64,000 nt of DNA from an uncultured Lachnospiraceae bacterium (GTDB lineage Bacteria; Bacillota; Clostridia; Lachnospirales; Lachnospiraceae), in assembly GCA_910578555.1 (NCBI GenBank), contig CAJTPS010000003.1:124001-188000 (forward strand). Direction: 5' to 3'. The position numbers and the translations under genes are program-made. The notes beneath the pieces were generated by a model, which saw only the letters and a program-made list of their open reading frames with translations, searched no databases and was not told the origin of the DNA. Every line of letters begins with the position of its first letter. The stretch's first letter is position 1. Of the stretch, positions 25,386 through 33,453 are shown in pieces.

Positions 25386-27303
25386 GGATCTTGCCCTCCC
25401 TGATCAGATATGCAAGATAGTGATTCAATGTTTGTTGAAAGTCTGCTTCTGTCAGTTTGCTGTAATCTGTTTTCATATACGCTTCACAAAGCCATTCCGA
25501 GTCACCGTCAACAACGGCTGTAGCGGATAATCCGTCGATAGCTATCTTATACCGATACAATCGGATCCATTCTTTTTCAATGGCTTTCCACCTGCTGTTT
25601 CCGACGGCATCAAACTGTTCAATACGGCCCAGATTCTTTTTCTTTTTAAAGCCGTCCTCTTTGTAATAGCCAAAGAAAGTCTCGTTTGCCGTGCCGTCCG
25701 TGCCGACATGCGGTCTGCCGAGTGTAAACAGCATACAGCATGCCGAGGCGGAGGCGCCCGGGTAGAAGATTTCATTCGGAAGGGTAAATACTGCCTCTAA
25801 AGTATTGTCTTTCAACATTGCCGTTTTGGCTTCCGTGAGAAGCCTGTTCGACCCGATTGCGACCGCTACCGGAAGAAGTACGGCGAGCTTTACTTCTTTA
25901 TGGGCGTGTCCGCTTTTTTCTCTGTTATTATTCATCTCTTTAATGATATCCGAGACAAACTGAATGAATACCAGGCCCTTGGTAGGGTCTTCTTTGCCGT
26001 CTTTCGCTTTTCCCCATGCAGATTTATATACTTCGGGGATTCCGATGGGCTTTGCATTGTATGGCGGATTCATCAGGATAATATCAGGGTCCGCGTTTTC
26101 AATAAACTTTTTGCAGTCAAAAAGGCTTGCCAGTTTGATGTTGCTGTTTCCGTCACCGTGGATCAGCATATTGGTGGTAGCGAGCCCGTAAGCGTTTTCG
26201 TCCACTTCGATGCCGTATATATGTCTGGTGGCAACGATCTCCCTGAGTGCTTTTGCTTCGCTCTCCGTTTTGTCCTTTTGGCATTCTGCAAATTCTTTGA
26301 CCATAGCCTGCACCAGAAAAGAGCCGCTTCCGCAGGTGCCGTCCAGGACGATTTTTGTTCTGTCAACCTCAGTTAAACAGCACATGAACTCGGTGATATG
26401 GTCAGGTGTAAATGCCTGATTCTTATCTGCCTTGCCGGTATATTTGTTAAAAGCAATAAAAAACATGTTGAGGATGTCCTGTCCCTCGGAACTGTCCGTA
26501 TCAATATATCTATAGATATCCGTCAAAACTGTGTTTAATATTTTGATCCAGTCGGCAAGCGTCAGCTTTTTGATTTTCTGGTTGTTGAGGATATTATTCT
26601 GCAGCAGTTCAATTTTCTTTGCTTTGTTATCGGAGCCGTCGAGCAGGCTGCTTAACGTACTTTTGATTGCAGCCCTGATTTCGTCACTGGATGTCATCTG
26701 CCAGTGCGTATTAAATTTCTTAATAAGGGTGTCGTCAATTTTGGCAGCGCCTTCATTCTGAACCATTTTTTTAATATACAGAAGAGTTGTGCCGATAAAC
26801 TGGCTTCGCAGTTTTTCGTCTATATCCATTTTATGGAGAAGTTCGTTGAGGGCGTATGTTCTCTTTAGAACCGTTTCGCGGTCATTTGTTTTATTCATAT
26901 GAAATAAGGACTTATAATGAGCCATACTGTCAAGAACTGTTTCCCCGGGAAGAAAATGTTCATTGTCCATAACGGATCTCCAGACTTTGATTTTGTCATT
27001 GACGGTATTGGCTAAAATGCATATGATTTTTTCATTATAGCGCAGAGCCCGTTCTTCCATGAGATATTCCCGGAGCTGGTCCTCGTCTGCCGTGGTAGAT
27101 TTTGATTTGGTTTCAATCAGGATTACCGTATCATCATCTTCCAGCCGGATGTCGAGTATATAGTGGTCTGGCACGTATCCGTTCAGGGCTTTGATCAGGT
27201 TCTTTTTTGATCCTGCCGCTTTGATGTAACTGTATTCGCCGTTTTCGATGTTGGGCGTATGATATTCACTTCCGATCCGGTTGATCATAGATGTTCTGTC
27301 CAT
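25375..27303 (-). CDS. BcgI-like type IIB bifunctional restriction endonuclease / N6-adenine methyltransferase
   Basis: 642 residues. The N-terminus carries a PD-(D/E)XK nuclease motif (Asp51 and ETK at 64-66). A helical region follows, then a gamma-type N6-adenine methyltransferase with SAM motif DGTCGSGSFL (321-330) and catalytic NPPY (412-415). Nuclease and methyltransferase in one chain plus a separate S subunit is the BcgI type IIB layout, and the length matches BcgIA. BcgI-like enzymes cut on both sides of the target (family knowledge). A type I HsdM is excluded by the nuclease domain and the lack of HsdR. Confidence 0.85.
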   Translation of the reverse strand: MDRTSMINRIGSEYHTPNIENGEYSYIKAAGSKKNLIKALNGYVPDHYILDIRLEDDDTVILIETKSKSTTADEDQLREYLMEERALRYNEKIICILANTVNDKIKVWRSVMDNEHFLPGETVLDSMAHYKSLFHMNKTNDRETVLKRTYALNELLHKMDIDEKLRSQFIGTTLLYIKKMVQNEGAAKIDDTLIKKFNTHWQMTSSDEIRAAIKSTLSSLLDGSDNKAKKIELLQNNILNNQKIKKLTLADWIKILNTVLTDIYRYIDTDSSEGQDILNMFFIAFNKYTGKADKNQAFTPDHITEFMCCLTEVDRTKIVLDGTCGSGSFLVQAMVKEFAECQKDKTESEAKALREIVATRHIYGIEVDENAYGLATTNMLIHGDGNSNIKLASLFDCKKFIENADPDIILMNPPYNAKPIGIPEVYKSAWGKAKDGKEDPTKGLVFIQFVSDIIKEMNNNREKSGHAHKEVKLAVLLPVAVAIGSNRLLTEAKTAMLKDNTLEAVFTLPNEIFYPGASASACCMLFTLGRPHVGTDGTANETFFGYYKEDGFKKKKNLGRIEQFDAVGNSRWKAIEKEWIRLYRYKIAIDGLSATAVVDGDSEWLCEAYMKTDYSKLTEADFQQTLNHYLAYLIREGKIHEP

Positions 27304-27354
27304 GGCTGCTTATCCCTTGTATTTTTTGTGGTGCGGGTAATTCCTGCGCTTGTT

Positions 27355-27376
27355 CGAGTCCGCAAAGCGGAACTCG
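27355..27376. repeat. Dispersed hairpin element, copy upstream of the R-M genes
   Basis: CGAGT-CCGC-AAA-GCGG-A-ACTCG. It is led by AATTCCTGCGCTTGTTCGA (27339-27357), which recurs at 33367-33385 with two differences. Confidence 0.7.
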
Positions 27377-27756
27377 CAATCAAATCTGTTTGTTTTTAAA
27401 ATGTTGTAGAATATAAAATTGTACCACATATAGAATATATCATTTGGGGAAGAAAGTTTCAACATGTTCTTTTTATAATTTATATTTCATGCATATGAAA
27501 ATGTACGATATAACAATCAAACACGTAGAGCGCATATGGTGTGCATGATAACCGGTTTCTGTCCGAAACCTTGTCTTTGCAATGCTTTATTAACGATCAG
27601 ATCATCCGGCTCATTACCGTAACAGGAGACAGCGCCTGTGATTATCCCTTTTATTGTCAGCTGCTCCTGAATGTTTGTTTCTTTGCTTGACCCTGCCCTC
27701 GGGACATAGTTTACACTATGTATCATAGATTTGATCGTACATAAGGGAGAAGTATT
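27377..27756. other. Intergenic region before the exporter remnant
   Basis: About 380 bp, AT-rich near the R-M start, where the minus-strand R-M promoter must lie. A 69-codon minus-strand frame (27517-27726) has no recognisable family or ribosome site and is not called. Confidence 0.4.
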
Positions 27757-27909
27757 TTGAGAATTTTGAAACGGCTTATTAAATTACATAAATTTATATT
27801 CTGTATGGCGATACTGGTCACTTCCTTGTCGATCATTTTTCATCTATGCTGGAATCAGTTTCTGGCAGGTCTACTGGACATTCCGGGGGATAATGCTCAT
27901 GTACGGTAA
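27757..27909 (+). pseudogene. 5' fragment of an ABC exporter gene (TMD-NBD type)
   Basis: TTG start with AAGGGAGA upstream. The 50 codons encode a basic N-terminus and the first membrane helix (LVTSLSIIFHLCWNQFLAGL). The exporter sequence stops at CATGTA (27898-27903), and two codons later the frame ends. The homologous continuation is found 4.5 kb downstream at 32405 in a frame that joins exactly at CATGTA, so the gene was interrupted by an insertion. Confidence 0.75.
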
Positions 27910-27981
27910 AGAAGCAAGCAACCGAAAACAAGAGATAGACCGCCAGCACCACACTATTCCGAACTATAAGGCATTTAAGAA

Positions 27982-28143
27982 GTGATTGCATTTACAGAAC
28001 AAAACTTTTCCATGCTTATTCAAAACATACAGTACGGGAGTAGGATAGCCTATTCCCATTTTTTAAAGATTACCATTGAGAACCGTATCAAAGCACAGTA
28101 TAATATCGAATGGAATACAGGCAAATGGAGAAAAGCAGAATGA
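27982..28143 (+). CDS. Small ORF translationally coupled to the LytTR regulator
   Basis: 53 codons from a GTG at 27982 (or 43 from ATG 28012). The product includes IENRIKAQYNIEWNTGKW and is not recognised. Its TGA overlaps the ATG of the next gene (ATGA), which suggests coupled translation. It may be the tail of a larger decayed gene of the insert. A 28-codon frame from ATG 27899 precedes it. No function is proposed. Confidence 0.4.
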   Translation: MIAFTEQNFSMLIQNIQYGSRIAYSHFLKITIENRIKAQYNIEWNTGKWRKAE

Positions 28144-28859
28144 TACATATAGCAATTTGTGATGATAACAAACAAAGCGTTTCCTGCGCTGAAACCATTA
28201 CCGATAAATTTTTTAAGGAGCATTGCGTGGACTGTATAATTCAGACATATCAATCCAGTGAGAATTTGCTGTACGACTTACAGGATGGAATCCATTATGA
28301 CTTACTTCTTCTGGATATAGAGATGCCCGGAATGGACGGGATGGATTTAGCAAAAGTGATTTACGATACTATGCCCGCTGCGAAAATCATTTTTATCACA
28401 TCTCATTTGGAGTATGCGATTACAGCTTATGAATTTTCGGTGTTTCGGTATATTCCCAAAAAGGTCATAGACGAAAAATTACCGTTTGCGTTGGAAGATT
28501 ATTATAAACTGTACCGTCTGGAAAGAAATGAATTTTACACGGTTGAGATTAAAAATCATGTTGAGCAGTTACCATATAGAGAAATACTGTATATTTTAAA
28601 AGATGGAAAATATGCTGTATTTCATTTGGCGGGAGGAAAAACGCAATCGGTACGAAAAACACTGTCGCAGGTCTTTGAGGAAATAAGCAGGGAATATTTT
28701 TGTTTTGCGGACAGAGGGTGTATCGTAAATCTGGTAAATGTGATTGGTATAGATGATGCTGGTATACTCTTTTCGGACAATCAATGTGTTGTAATCAGTA
28801 AAGCGAACATTTCCGATTTTAAGATAAAAATGCTCCGCTTTTGGAGGAGACAAATATGA
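28140..28859 (+). CDS. LytTR-family response regulator (AgrA/BlpR-like)
   Basis: 239 residues, ATG preceded by GGAG. The receiver (1-120) has ICDDN and phospho-Asp in LLLLDIEMPGMDG; the C-terminal LytTR DNA-binding domain spans about 140-235 (LPYREILYILKDGKYAVFHL, FCFADRGCIVNL). It overlaps the kinase gene by ATGA. LytTR regulators bind paired direct repeats about two helical turns apart, and such a pair lies at 30170-30200 before the downstream ABC genes, its likely target. Confidence 0.93.
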   Translation: MIHIAICDDNKQSVSCAETITDKFFKEHCVDCIIQTYQSSENLLYDLQDGIHYDLLLLDIEMPGMDGMDLAKVIYDTMPAAKIIFITSHLEYAITAYEFSVFRYIPKKVIDEKLPFALEDYYKLYRLERNEFYTVEIKNHVEQLPYREILYILKDGKYAVFHLAGGKTQSVRKTLSQVFEEISREYFCFADRGCIVNLVNVIGIDDAGILFSDNQCVVISKANISDFKIKMLRFWRRQI

Positions 28860-30160
28860 TTGGCATTCAAATATGTGTAGAATGGCTGGTAACATTCGTT
28901 GAATCGTTATTTTATTTTTCAATTATCCATGTGTTAGCACCAACACAATTCAAAAAGAAAAAGCAGATTATTATGTTTTTGGCAGTTGCAAACATTATTA
29001 CTGTTGGAGTAATTTTGTTGAATTTTATAGATATTTCATTTAGTCTCGCAACAATTGTTTATGGTGCTTTTGCATATTCATTTGGTGCATGTATACTGTT
29101 TCAGGGAAATTATTTTAGTTTTCTTTTTGTGGCGGTGGTTTATCTTACAGGACTGAATTTTGTGGAAGGTTCCATTTTAAGATTTATTGAGGATATTACT
29201 GGTTATGCGGTTTCAGCACAACTTCAAGCTGGCTTCAGCAATATGCGTTTATATTTGATTATCTTATTTAAACTGGTAGATGGTCTTATTGTGTGGATTG
29301 TCCATTTAATATTAAAAAGGGCAACGGTACAATTGGGTAAAGTTAGAATTGCATTGGCGGGAGCTGTATTAGGATTTGTCAGCGCAACCTATTGGATGTC
29401 AACAAATATCGTAACAAATTTTAAGGCGGATTTGTTTCAGACAATTTTAGCACTGGCGTTTGTCTTTATTATCTGCTCGGTTTATTTCTATTATCGTTTG
29501 TGCCAGATACGGAAAGAACAGGAAAGTATTGCTCTGCAAAATGAGCTGCTGGCAAAAAATTATCAAGTTGCAAAAGAATCTTATGAATCAAATGCCCGCC
29601 TGTATCATGATATGGGAAATCATTTTTCCATGATTCAAAGCTATCTGGCAGACGGTAAGGTTGAGGAAGCAAGAACATATCTTAACAGGCTTGGCAAAGA
29701 CAGGGCTGCTTATTCTGTAGAACGGTTTACAGGCATTGAGGCTGTTGATTATATTTTGAGCCAGAAAGCCGAGCTTGCAAGACAGCAAAATATAGAAACA
29801 AGTATTCATGCGGAATATCCAAAAGACTGTAAGATAGACCCGGTTGATTTATGCACGATCTTGACAAATCTTCTGGATAATGCGATGGAAGCGTGTAGAA
29901 AGCTGCCGGAAGCATCCGCAAAAATACTTTCCGTAACAATCCGGCGTATTAACCAATTCATTATCATACAAATTGCGAATAGCTGTATAGATGAACCGGT
30001 AATCAGCAAAGGAAATTTTAAAACATCCAAGACAGATAAAAGGCATCATGGATGGGGAATGAAAAATGTCAGATTGGCAGTAGAAAAATATCACGGAACA
30101 ATGGAGCATGAATATAGCAAGAATATGTTTACTGTAAGCATCATGCTTTTTTATCAATAA
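28856..30160 (+). CDS. GHKL sensor histidine kinase (AgrC/BlpH-like)
   Basis: 434 residues from ATG 28856, with GGAGGAGACAAAT upstream. Six hydrophobic segments fill residues 1-205, a short coiled coil follows, the phospho-acceptor region is YHDMGNHFSMI and the GHKL ATPase has LTNLLDNAMEAC and HGWGMKNV. Kinases of this type sense extracellular peptides in Gram-positive bacteria. It pairs with the overlapping LytTR regulator. No AgrB/AgrD-like genes are present, so the signal is unknown. Confidence 0.93.
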   Translation: MIGIQICVEWLVTFVESLFYFSIIHVLAPTQFKKKKQIIMFLAVANIITVGVILLNFIDISFSLATIVYGAFAYSFGACILFQGNYFSFLFVAVVYLTGLNFVEGSILRFIEDITGYAVSAQLQAGFSNMRLYLIILFKLVDGLIVWIVHLILKRATVQLGKVRIALAGAVLGFVSATYWMSTNIVTNFKADLFQTILALAFVFIICSVYFYYRLCQIRKEQESIALQNELLAKNYQVAKESYESNARLYHDMGNHFSMIQSYLADGKVEEARTYLNRLGKDRAAYSVERFTGIEAVDYILSQKAELARQQNIETSIHAEYPKDCKIDPVDLCTILTNLLDNAMEACRKLPEASAKILSVTIRRINQFIIIQIANSCIDEPVISKGNFKTSKTDKRHHGWGMKNVRLAVEKYHGTMEHEYSKNMFTVSIMLFYQ

Positions 30161-30169
30161 ATTCGAGGG

Positions 30170-30200
30170 CAGTTACCCGTTGTTTTGAGGACAGTTGCGG
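30170..30200 (+). promoter_or_regulatory. Probable LytTR-regulator binding site (two direct repeats)
   Basis: CAGTTACCC (30170-30178) and CAGTTGCGG (30192-30200) start 22 bp apart, the arrangement seen for AgrA/ComE-type regulators (ACAGTT core, about two turns). They lie between the kinase gene and the 26-residue peptide/ABC genes. Confidence 0.6.
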
Positions 30201-30251
30201 TAGCTGCTTTTTTGTATGTTAAAGTATACGTATAGAAAAGGAGGGAAACGA

Positions 30252-30332
30252 ATGCCAAAACTAATTCTTGCAATTTTAATCTTGATTGTACTGGCTGTCA
30301 TTGCCGTGCTGGTTTATTTCAAACAGAAATAG
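30252..30332 (+). CDS. 26-residue single-helix membrane peptide
   Basis: ATG 30252 with AAGGAGGGAAACGA upstream, stop TAG at 30330. After MPK the peptide is almost entirely hydrophobic (LILAILILIVLAVIAVLVYF) and ends KQK, so it is a single membrane helix. The stop overlaps the ribosome site of the ABC ATPase gene, pointing to coupled expression. It may be a regulatory or structural partner of the transporter; no family is recognised. Confidence 0.7.
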   Translation: MPKLILAILILIVLAVIAVLVYFKQK

Positions 30333-30345
30333 GAGGAATCACTGT

Positions 30346-31059
30346 ATGAATGAAAATATTATTCTGGATGTCCGGCATCTTCGAAAGGGATACAAGAAAT
30401 ATCCTGTATTGAGAGACGTATCTTTTCAAATTAAGCAGGGGCATATCCTTGGCTTGATTGGAAAGAACGGTGCAGGGAAAACAACGTTGATGAAGTCCAT
30501 TCTTGGATTGAATACCAATTATCAGGGAGAAATCATCTTTCACGGAAAAAAGATGAAACTTTCAGATGAAACGCTGAAAGCGGAAATTGGCTCTCTTGTG
30601 GATGTAAGTTTTTATGATGATATGACTGCATATCAGAATTTGAAAGTTATTATGATGTTGACAAAAGCCGTTCACGCTGTAGAGCAGGATAAACGCATCC
30701 ATGAACTTCTTTCTTTTGTGGGACTGGAATCATCCAGCAAAAAAAGTGTCCGCTCATTTTCCTTTGGAATGAAGCAGCGGCTGGCACTTGCGCAGGCAAT
30801 CATTACCAAACCTGCTTTGCTGATTTTGGATGAACCGTTCGTAGGGCTTGACCCTATCGGGATTGAAGATGTAAAAAAACTGTTGCGTAAACTTTGCCGG
30901 GAAAATGGAACATCTATCATCTTTTCCAGCCACCAGCTTACCGAGGTCTGCGACCTTGCTGATGATATCATTATTTTGAATGATGGCATCATTGCGTATT
31001 CCAACACATATATGGATATGAAAAACAGTGGCAAGTCTTTTGTAGAGTTGATGAGATAG
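30346..31059 (+). CDS. ABC transporter ATP-binding protein (BcrA/CcmA-like)
   Basis: 237 residues from ATG 30346 with AGGAGG upstream. Walker A GKNGAGKTT, signature FSFGMKQRLALAQA, Walker B LLILDEPFVGLDP, H-loop SSHQ. It is of the drug/bacteriocin-immunity type and pairs with the ABC-2 permease 14 bp downstream. The preceding two-component system suggests peptide-induced resistance or immunity. Confidence 0.94.
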   Translation: MNENIILDVRHLRKGYKKYPVLRDVSFQIKQGHILGLIGKNGAGKTTLMKSILGLNTNYQGEIIFHGKKMKLSDETLKAEIGSLVDVSFYDDMTAYQNLKVIMMLTKAVHAVEQDKRIHELLSFVGLESSSKKSVRSFSFGMKQRLALAQAIITKPALLILDEPFVGLDPIGIEDVKKLLRKLCRENGTSIIFSSHQLTEVCDLADDIIILNDGIIAYSNTYMDMKNSGKSFVELMR

Positions 31060-31073
31060 GGAGGAAAACTAAC

Positions 31074-31862
31074 ATGAGTTTAGCACAGGTTATCAAAACA
31101 GAACTATATAAGAACAGCCGGAGGAAGAGCAGCTTGATGTTGTTTATCCCTATGCTGTTGGCAATCGTTGTTACATTGGGATATGCGCATGGGGTAATCG
31201 AACTAAATCTAATAACTGGCGACACAGGCATTTACTCCTGCATGGATTTTGTTTTTATCGTCTGGAATGTATTGTCTGGGCTGGGCATCATAGGAATATT
31301 GCTCATTCTGTTTGCGGCATTCCAATTCTCAGGGGAGATTGAACGTGGTCAGATTAAATTGATGCTCTTACGGATTGGAAAAAGGTCAACCGTAGTCTGG
31401 GGAAAATATTTGGCTGTTATTATTGCGACAGTTGTTTTTATTGTGGGAACGATTCTGGTCTGTATTGGCTCTTATTATCTGTTTGTATCTGGCTTGCCAA
31501 TGGGAACAGGAACATTCGCATCTGCAATGGATGGCTTTTCTACTATAAATGTATTGAGTTCCATTGCTTTGCAGATGATGATGTATCTGCTCTTGATTAG
31601 TATTACTTTTTTTGTTGGACTGTTTGCCAATCCATTCGTTACTTTTATCTTAACGATAGTAATGATGTATGCTGGAAATTATCTGGCTGGGGCTGAAAAT
31701 TTTGTTTCAAGGCTATTTCCGAATTATTGGAGTAGCCAAATTATTCTGAATGGCACAGCTTCAACGATACCTGTATTAACATCCGTATTTGTCATAGTGG
31801 TTTTAACAGTGATTTTAATGTCGGTAACAACAATGTTTTTTGGAAAGCAAGATATAAAATGA
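31074..31862 (+). CDS. ABC-2 type permease of the insert transporter
   Basis: 262 residues, ATG preceded by AGGGAGGAAAAC. Six hydrophobic segments with a central QFSGEIERGQIKLMLLRIG loop, typical of BcrB/NatB-like ABC-2 permeases. It works with the ATPase encoded upstream, probably exporting or detoxifying a hydrophobic or peptide compound. Confidence 0.88.
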   Translation: MSLAQVIKTELYKNSRRKSSLMLFIPMLLAIVVTLGYAHGVIELNLITGDTGIYSCMDFVFIVWNVLSGLGIIGILLILFAAFQFSGEIERGQIKLMLLRIGKRSTVVWGKYLAVIIATVVFIVGTILVCIGSYYLFVSGLPMGTGTFASAMDGFSTINVLSSIALQMMMYLLLISITFFVGLFANPFVTFILTIVMMYAGNYLAGAENFVSRLFPNYWSSQIILNGTASTIPVLTSVFVIVVLTVILMSVTTMFFGKQDIK

Positions 31863-31865
31863 AAA

Positions 31866-32243
31866 ATGCTTATGGAAATAAAGCGGAACACTACAATATG
31901 GTTGAAAGATAGTAAAAACAAGGTAAATACAACACAAATAGCAAAACCAGCCGAGCTGGTCAACGGTAAAATGAACGGGCTTTTCATAAATCCCTATGAG
32001 GAATATTCCGTCACGATATGCGGTCAGACAATTATGTTGACCAGTGAGGAGCCTGCCGAAGTCCTGTCCGTCCTGCCGGAGAAAAAGAGGGAAATCATCT
32101 ACCTTTATTTTTTCGGGAGATACACACAGCAGGAAATCGGGGAAATATACGGACGTTGCCGGAGTACGGCGTGGTATCACATACACAGTGCCTTACAAAT
32201 GCTGCATGAAGAAATGGAGCTGCTTTTCCATGAGGAATCCTAA
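31866..32243 (+). CDS. Sigma-70 region-4-like protein of conjugative-element type
   Basis: 125 residues (start ATG 31866 or 31872; neither has a good ribosome site). Residues about 65-115 form a sigma-70 region 4 helix-turn-helix (VLSVLPEKKREIIYLYFFG, TQQEIGEIYGRCRSTAWYHI). Short sigma-like proteins with this sequence accompany regulatory genes in Tn916/Tn1549-like elements (family knowledge). The N-terminus is unlike typical members and may have been replaced when the element was rearranged. Confidence 0.75.
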   Translation: MLMEIKRNTTIWLKDSKNKVNTTQIAKPAELVNGKMNGLFINPYEEYSVTICGQTIMLTSEEPAEVLSVLPEKKREIIYLYFFGRYTQQEIGEIYGRCRSTAWYHIHSALQMLHEEMELLFHEES

Positions 32244-32304
32244 ATTTGTGCCGTATGAAACCATTGTCCGGGCAACCAGCGGAGAGCCGGAAGCCGTGGA
32301 CTAA
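32230..32304 (+). pseudogene. Truncated helix-turn-helix gene of conjugative-element type
   Basis: A 24-codon frame that overlaps the end of the sigma-like gene and reads MRNPKFVPYETIVRATSGEP before a TAA at 32302. The sequence matches the first residues of the roughly 140-residue HTH proteins that normally follow the sigma-like gene in conjugative transposons; the rest is missing. Confidence 0.65.
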
Positions 32305-32314
32305 AGCCCGACCC

Positions 32315-32333
32315 GTCCGGCAGTCAGCCGGAC
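32315..32333. repeat. Hairpin after the truncated HTH gene
   Basis: GTCCGGC, loop AGTCA, GCCGGAC: a perfect 7-bp stem at the right side of the insert. No T-run follows immediately. Confidence 0.6.
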
Positions 32334-32404
32334 AGGGAACGGCAAAATTTTTTACACTTCTTTTACTTCTTTATCTCACATGAGCAATAGCTGCGGGCGG
32401 GTCA

Positions 32405-32845
32405 CATGTAATACCGGCTGTTTTACCGGCCGGGATATTTATTATTCTTTTTTCTGCGGTCAGCGAATATTTTTCCGCGTATCTTTCCTCGTACACTTGT
32501 GAAATTTTTGCGCATGAAATGCGGATGGGGTATGTCAGATACTATTTGCAGGGCAATATTCGAGTGTTTCCGGTCATTCAGATCTATGACGCTTATTAGC
32601 TGATCAAAGGTGTTATGGCGGACAACCTTTCAGAATGGGAGGATATGAATGTTAAGAAAGAGAGGATTGCGGCGGGACTCATGTCGCTTTCAGGCGTACT
32701 CTCATTTGTACCGCTCCTGTTACTGCTTGGAGCTGGCGGGGCTATGGTGATGAACGGGGAGATTAGCATAGGGATTTTCTATATCTTTATCAATCTGTCG
32801 GGGAACGTCTCGGGATTTTTGCAGAATATGCCAGGCATTTATTGG
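32405..32845 (+). pseudogene. 3' part of the interrupted ABC exporter gene (membrane domain only)
   Basis: Starting at the second CATGTA, the frame reads through a second membrane helix and SAYLSSYTCEIFAHEMRMGY, a typical exporter coupling-helix region, then jumps to FPVIQIYDAY, a TAG stop at 32596, and continues in frame with ADNLSEWEDMNVKKERIAAG, membrane helices 5-6 and LSGNVSGFLQNMPGIY. The ATPase half is absent. It has therefore an internal deletion, a nonsense codon and a lost 3' end. It continues the fragment at 27757. Confidence 0.75.
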
Positions 32846-32953
32846 TCAAGATGGTATGTATTGAAGATATCGGTACGCGGCGTGCGCTGCGTGAGGCATT
32901 ATGGGTGTGACGGGGTGATTTTAAATATCGGGATAACAAAAATCAGGCAGGGC

Positions 32954-32982
32954 TTGACAAATATCCCGCAAGTTACTATATT
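32954..32982 (+). promoter_or_regulatory. Sigma-A promoter of valS
   Basis: TTGACA (32954-32959), a 17-bp spacer and TATATT (32977-32982), just upstream of the T-box leader. Confidence 0.8.
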
Positions 32983-32989
32983 ATTTGTA

Positions 32990-33356
32990 ATATGAACAAA
33001 AAGGTGATGACAAAGAGGAGTACATGACGACCGCCGCCAGAGAGAGCAGCCGCAAGCTGAAAGGCCGCTTCGGAAGAGGAATCATGGAAGGTAGCTTTGG
33101 AACCGGGACGCCGAACAGGAACGGTATGATCCGCAGAGACGGAAAGTACGGCAGGTACACAGTAAGCGCCCACGCCCGATCCCCGTTAGCGGATCAGGAT
33201 TTCTGTGAACTGTATGGTGCGGACATGCGGCAGTAAGGCTTTTGCCGGATGATCATGTTTTAGCCGCAGTACAGAAACCGTCAAGTGAGAAACTAAGGTG
33301 GTACCGCGTATATGCGCCCTTTGCCGATGAAATAGATTGGCAAAAGGCGTTTTTTA
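32990..33356 (+). ncRNA. T-box leader of valS
   Basis: The leader between promoter and valS contains the T-box core AAGGTGGTACCGCG (33295-33308), which pairs with the tRNA acceptor end, followed by a terminator stem (33314-33325 with 33339-33350) and a run of T. Uncharged tRNA-Val should favour the antiterminator and let transcription continue into valS. Stem I begins near 33000; the specifier codon could not be fixed by eye. Confidence 0.9.
33314..33355 (+). terminator. Attenuator terminator of the valS T-box
   Basis: GCGCCCTTTGCC pairs with GGCAAAAGGCGT over a 13-nt loop and ends in TTTTTT. Confidence 0.9.
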
Positions 33357-33383
33357 CGATATAGGAAATTCCTACGCTTATTC

Positions 33384-33419
33384 GAATCAGCAGAATATGC
33401 ATTCCGGGCCTGCTGATTC
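33384..33419. repeat. Dispersed hairpin element between T-box and valS
   Basis: GAATCAGCAG and CTGCTGATTC form a perfect 10-bp stem. The leading AATTCCTACGCTTATTCGA (33367-33385) matches the element upstream of the R-M genes at 17 of 19 positions. Confidence 0.7.
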
Positions 33420-33453
33420 ATAGTACAATTACAATCAAAAAGGAGAGACAACC

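Larger units (their letters stand above)
27904..32410 (+). mobile_element. 4.5-kb AT-rich insertion within the exporter gene
   Basis: The segment lies between two direct copies of CATGTA (27898-27903 and 32405-32410). It contains a small ORF, a LytTR two-component system, a 26-residue peptide, a two-gene ABC transporter, a sigma-70-like protein and a truncated HTH gene of the kind found in Tn916/Tn1549-like elements. It has no integrase or transposase. Its AT-richness contrasts with its surroundings. It may be an internally deleted conjugative element. Confidence 0.65.

Noticed and set aside
27517..27726. 69-codon minus-strand frame
   Set aside because: No ribosome site, no family pattern, in an accessory junction; not distinguishable from chance.
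33378..33390. TTCGAATC read as a possible tRNA T-arm
   Set aside because: No acceptor, D or anticodon stems surround it; it belongs to a hairpin repeat.
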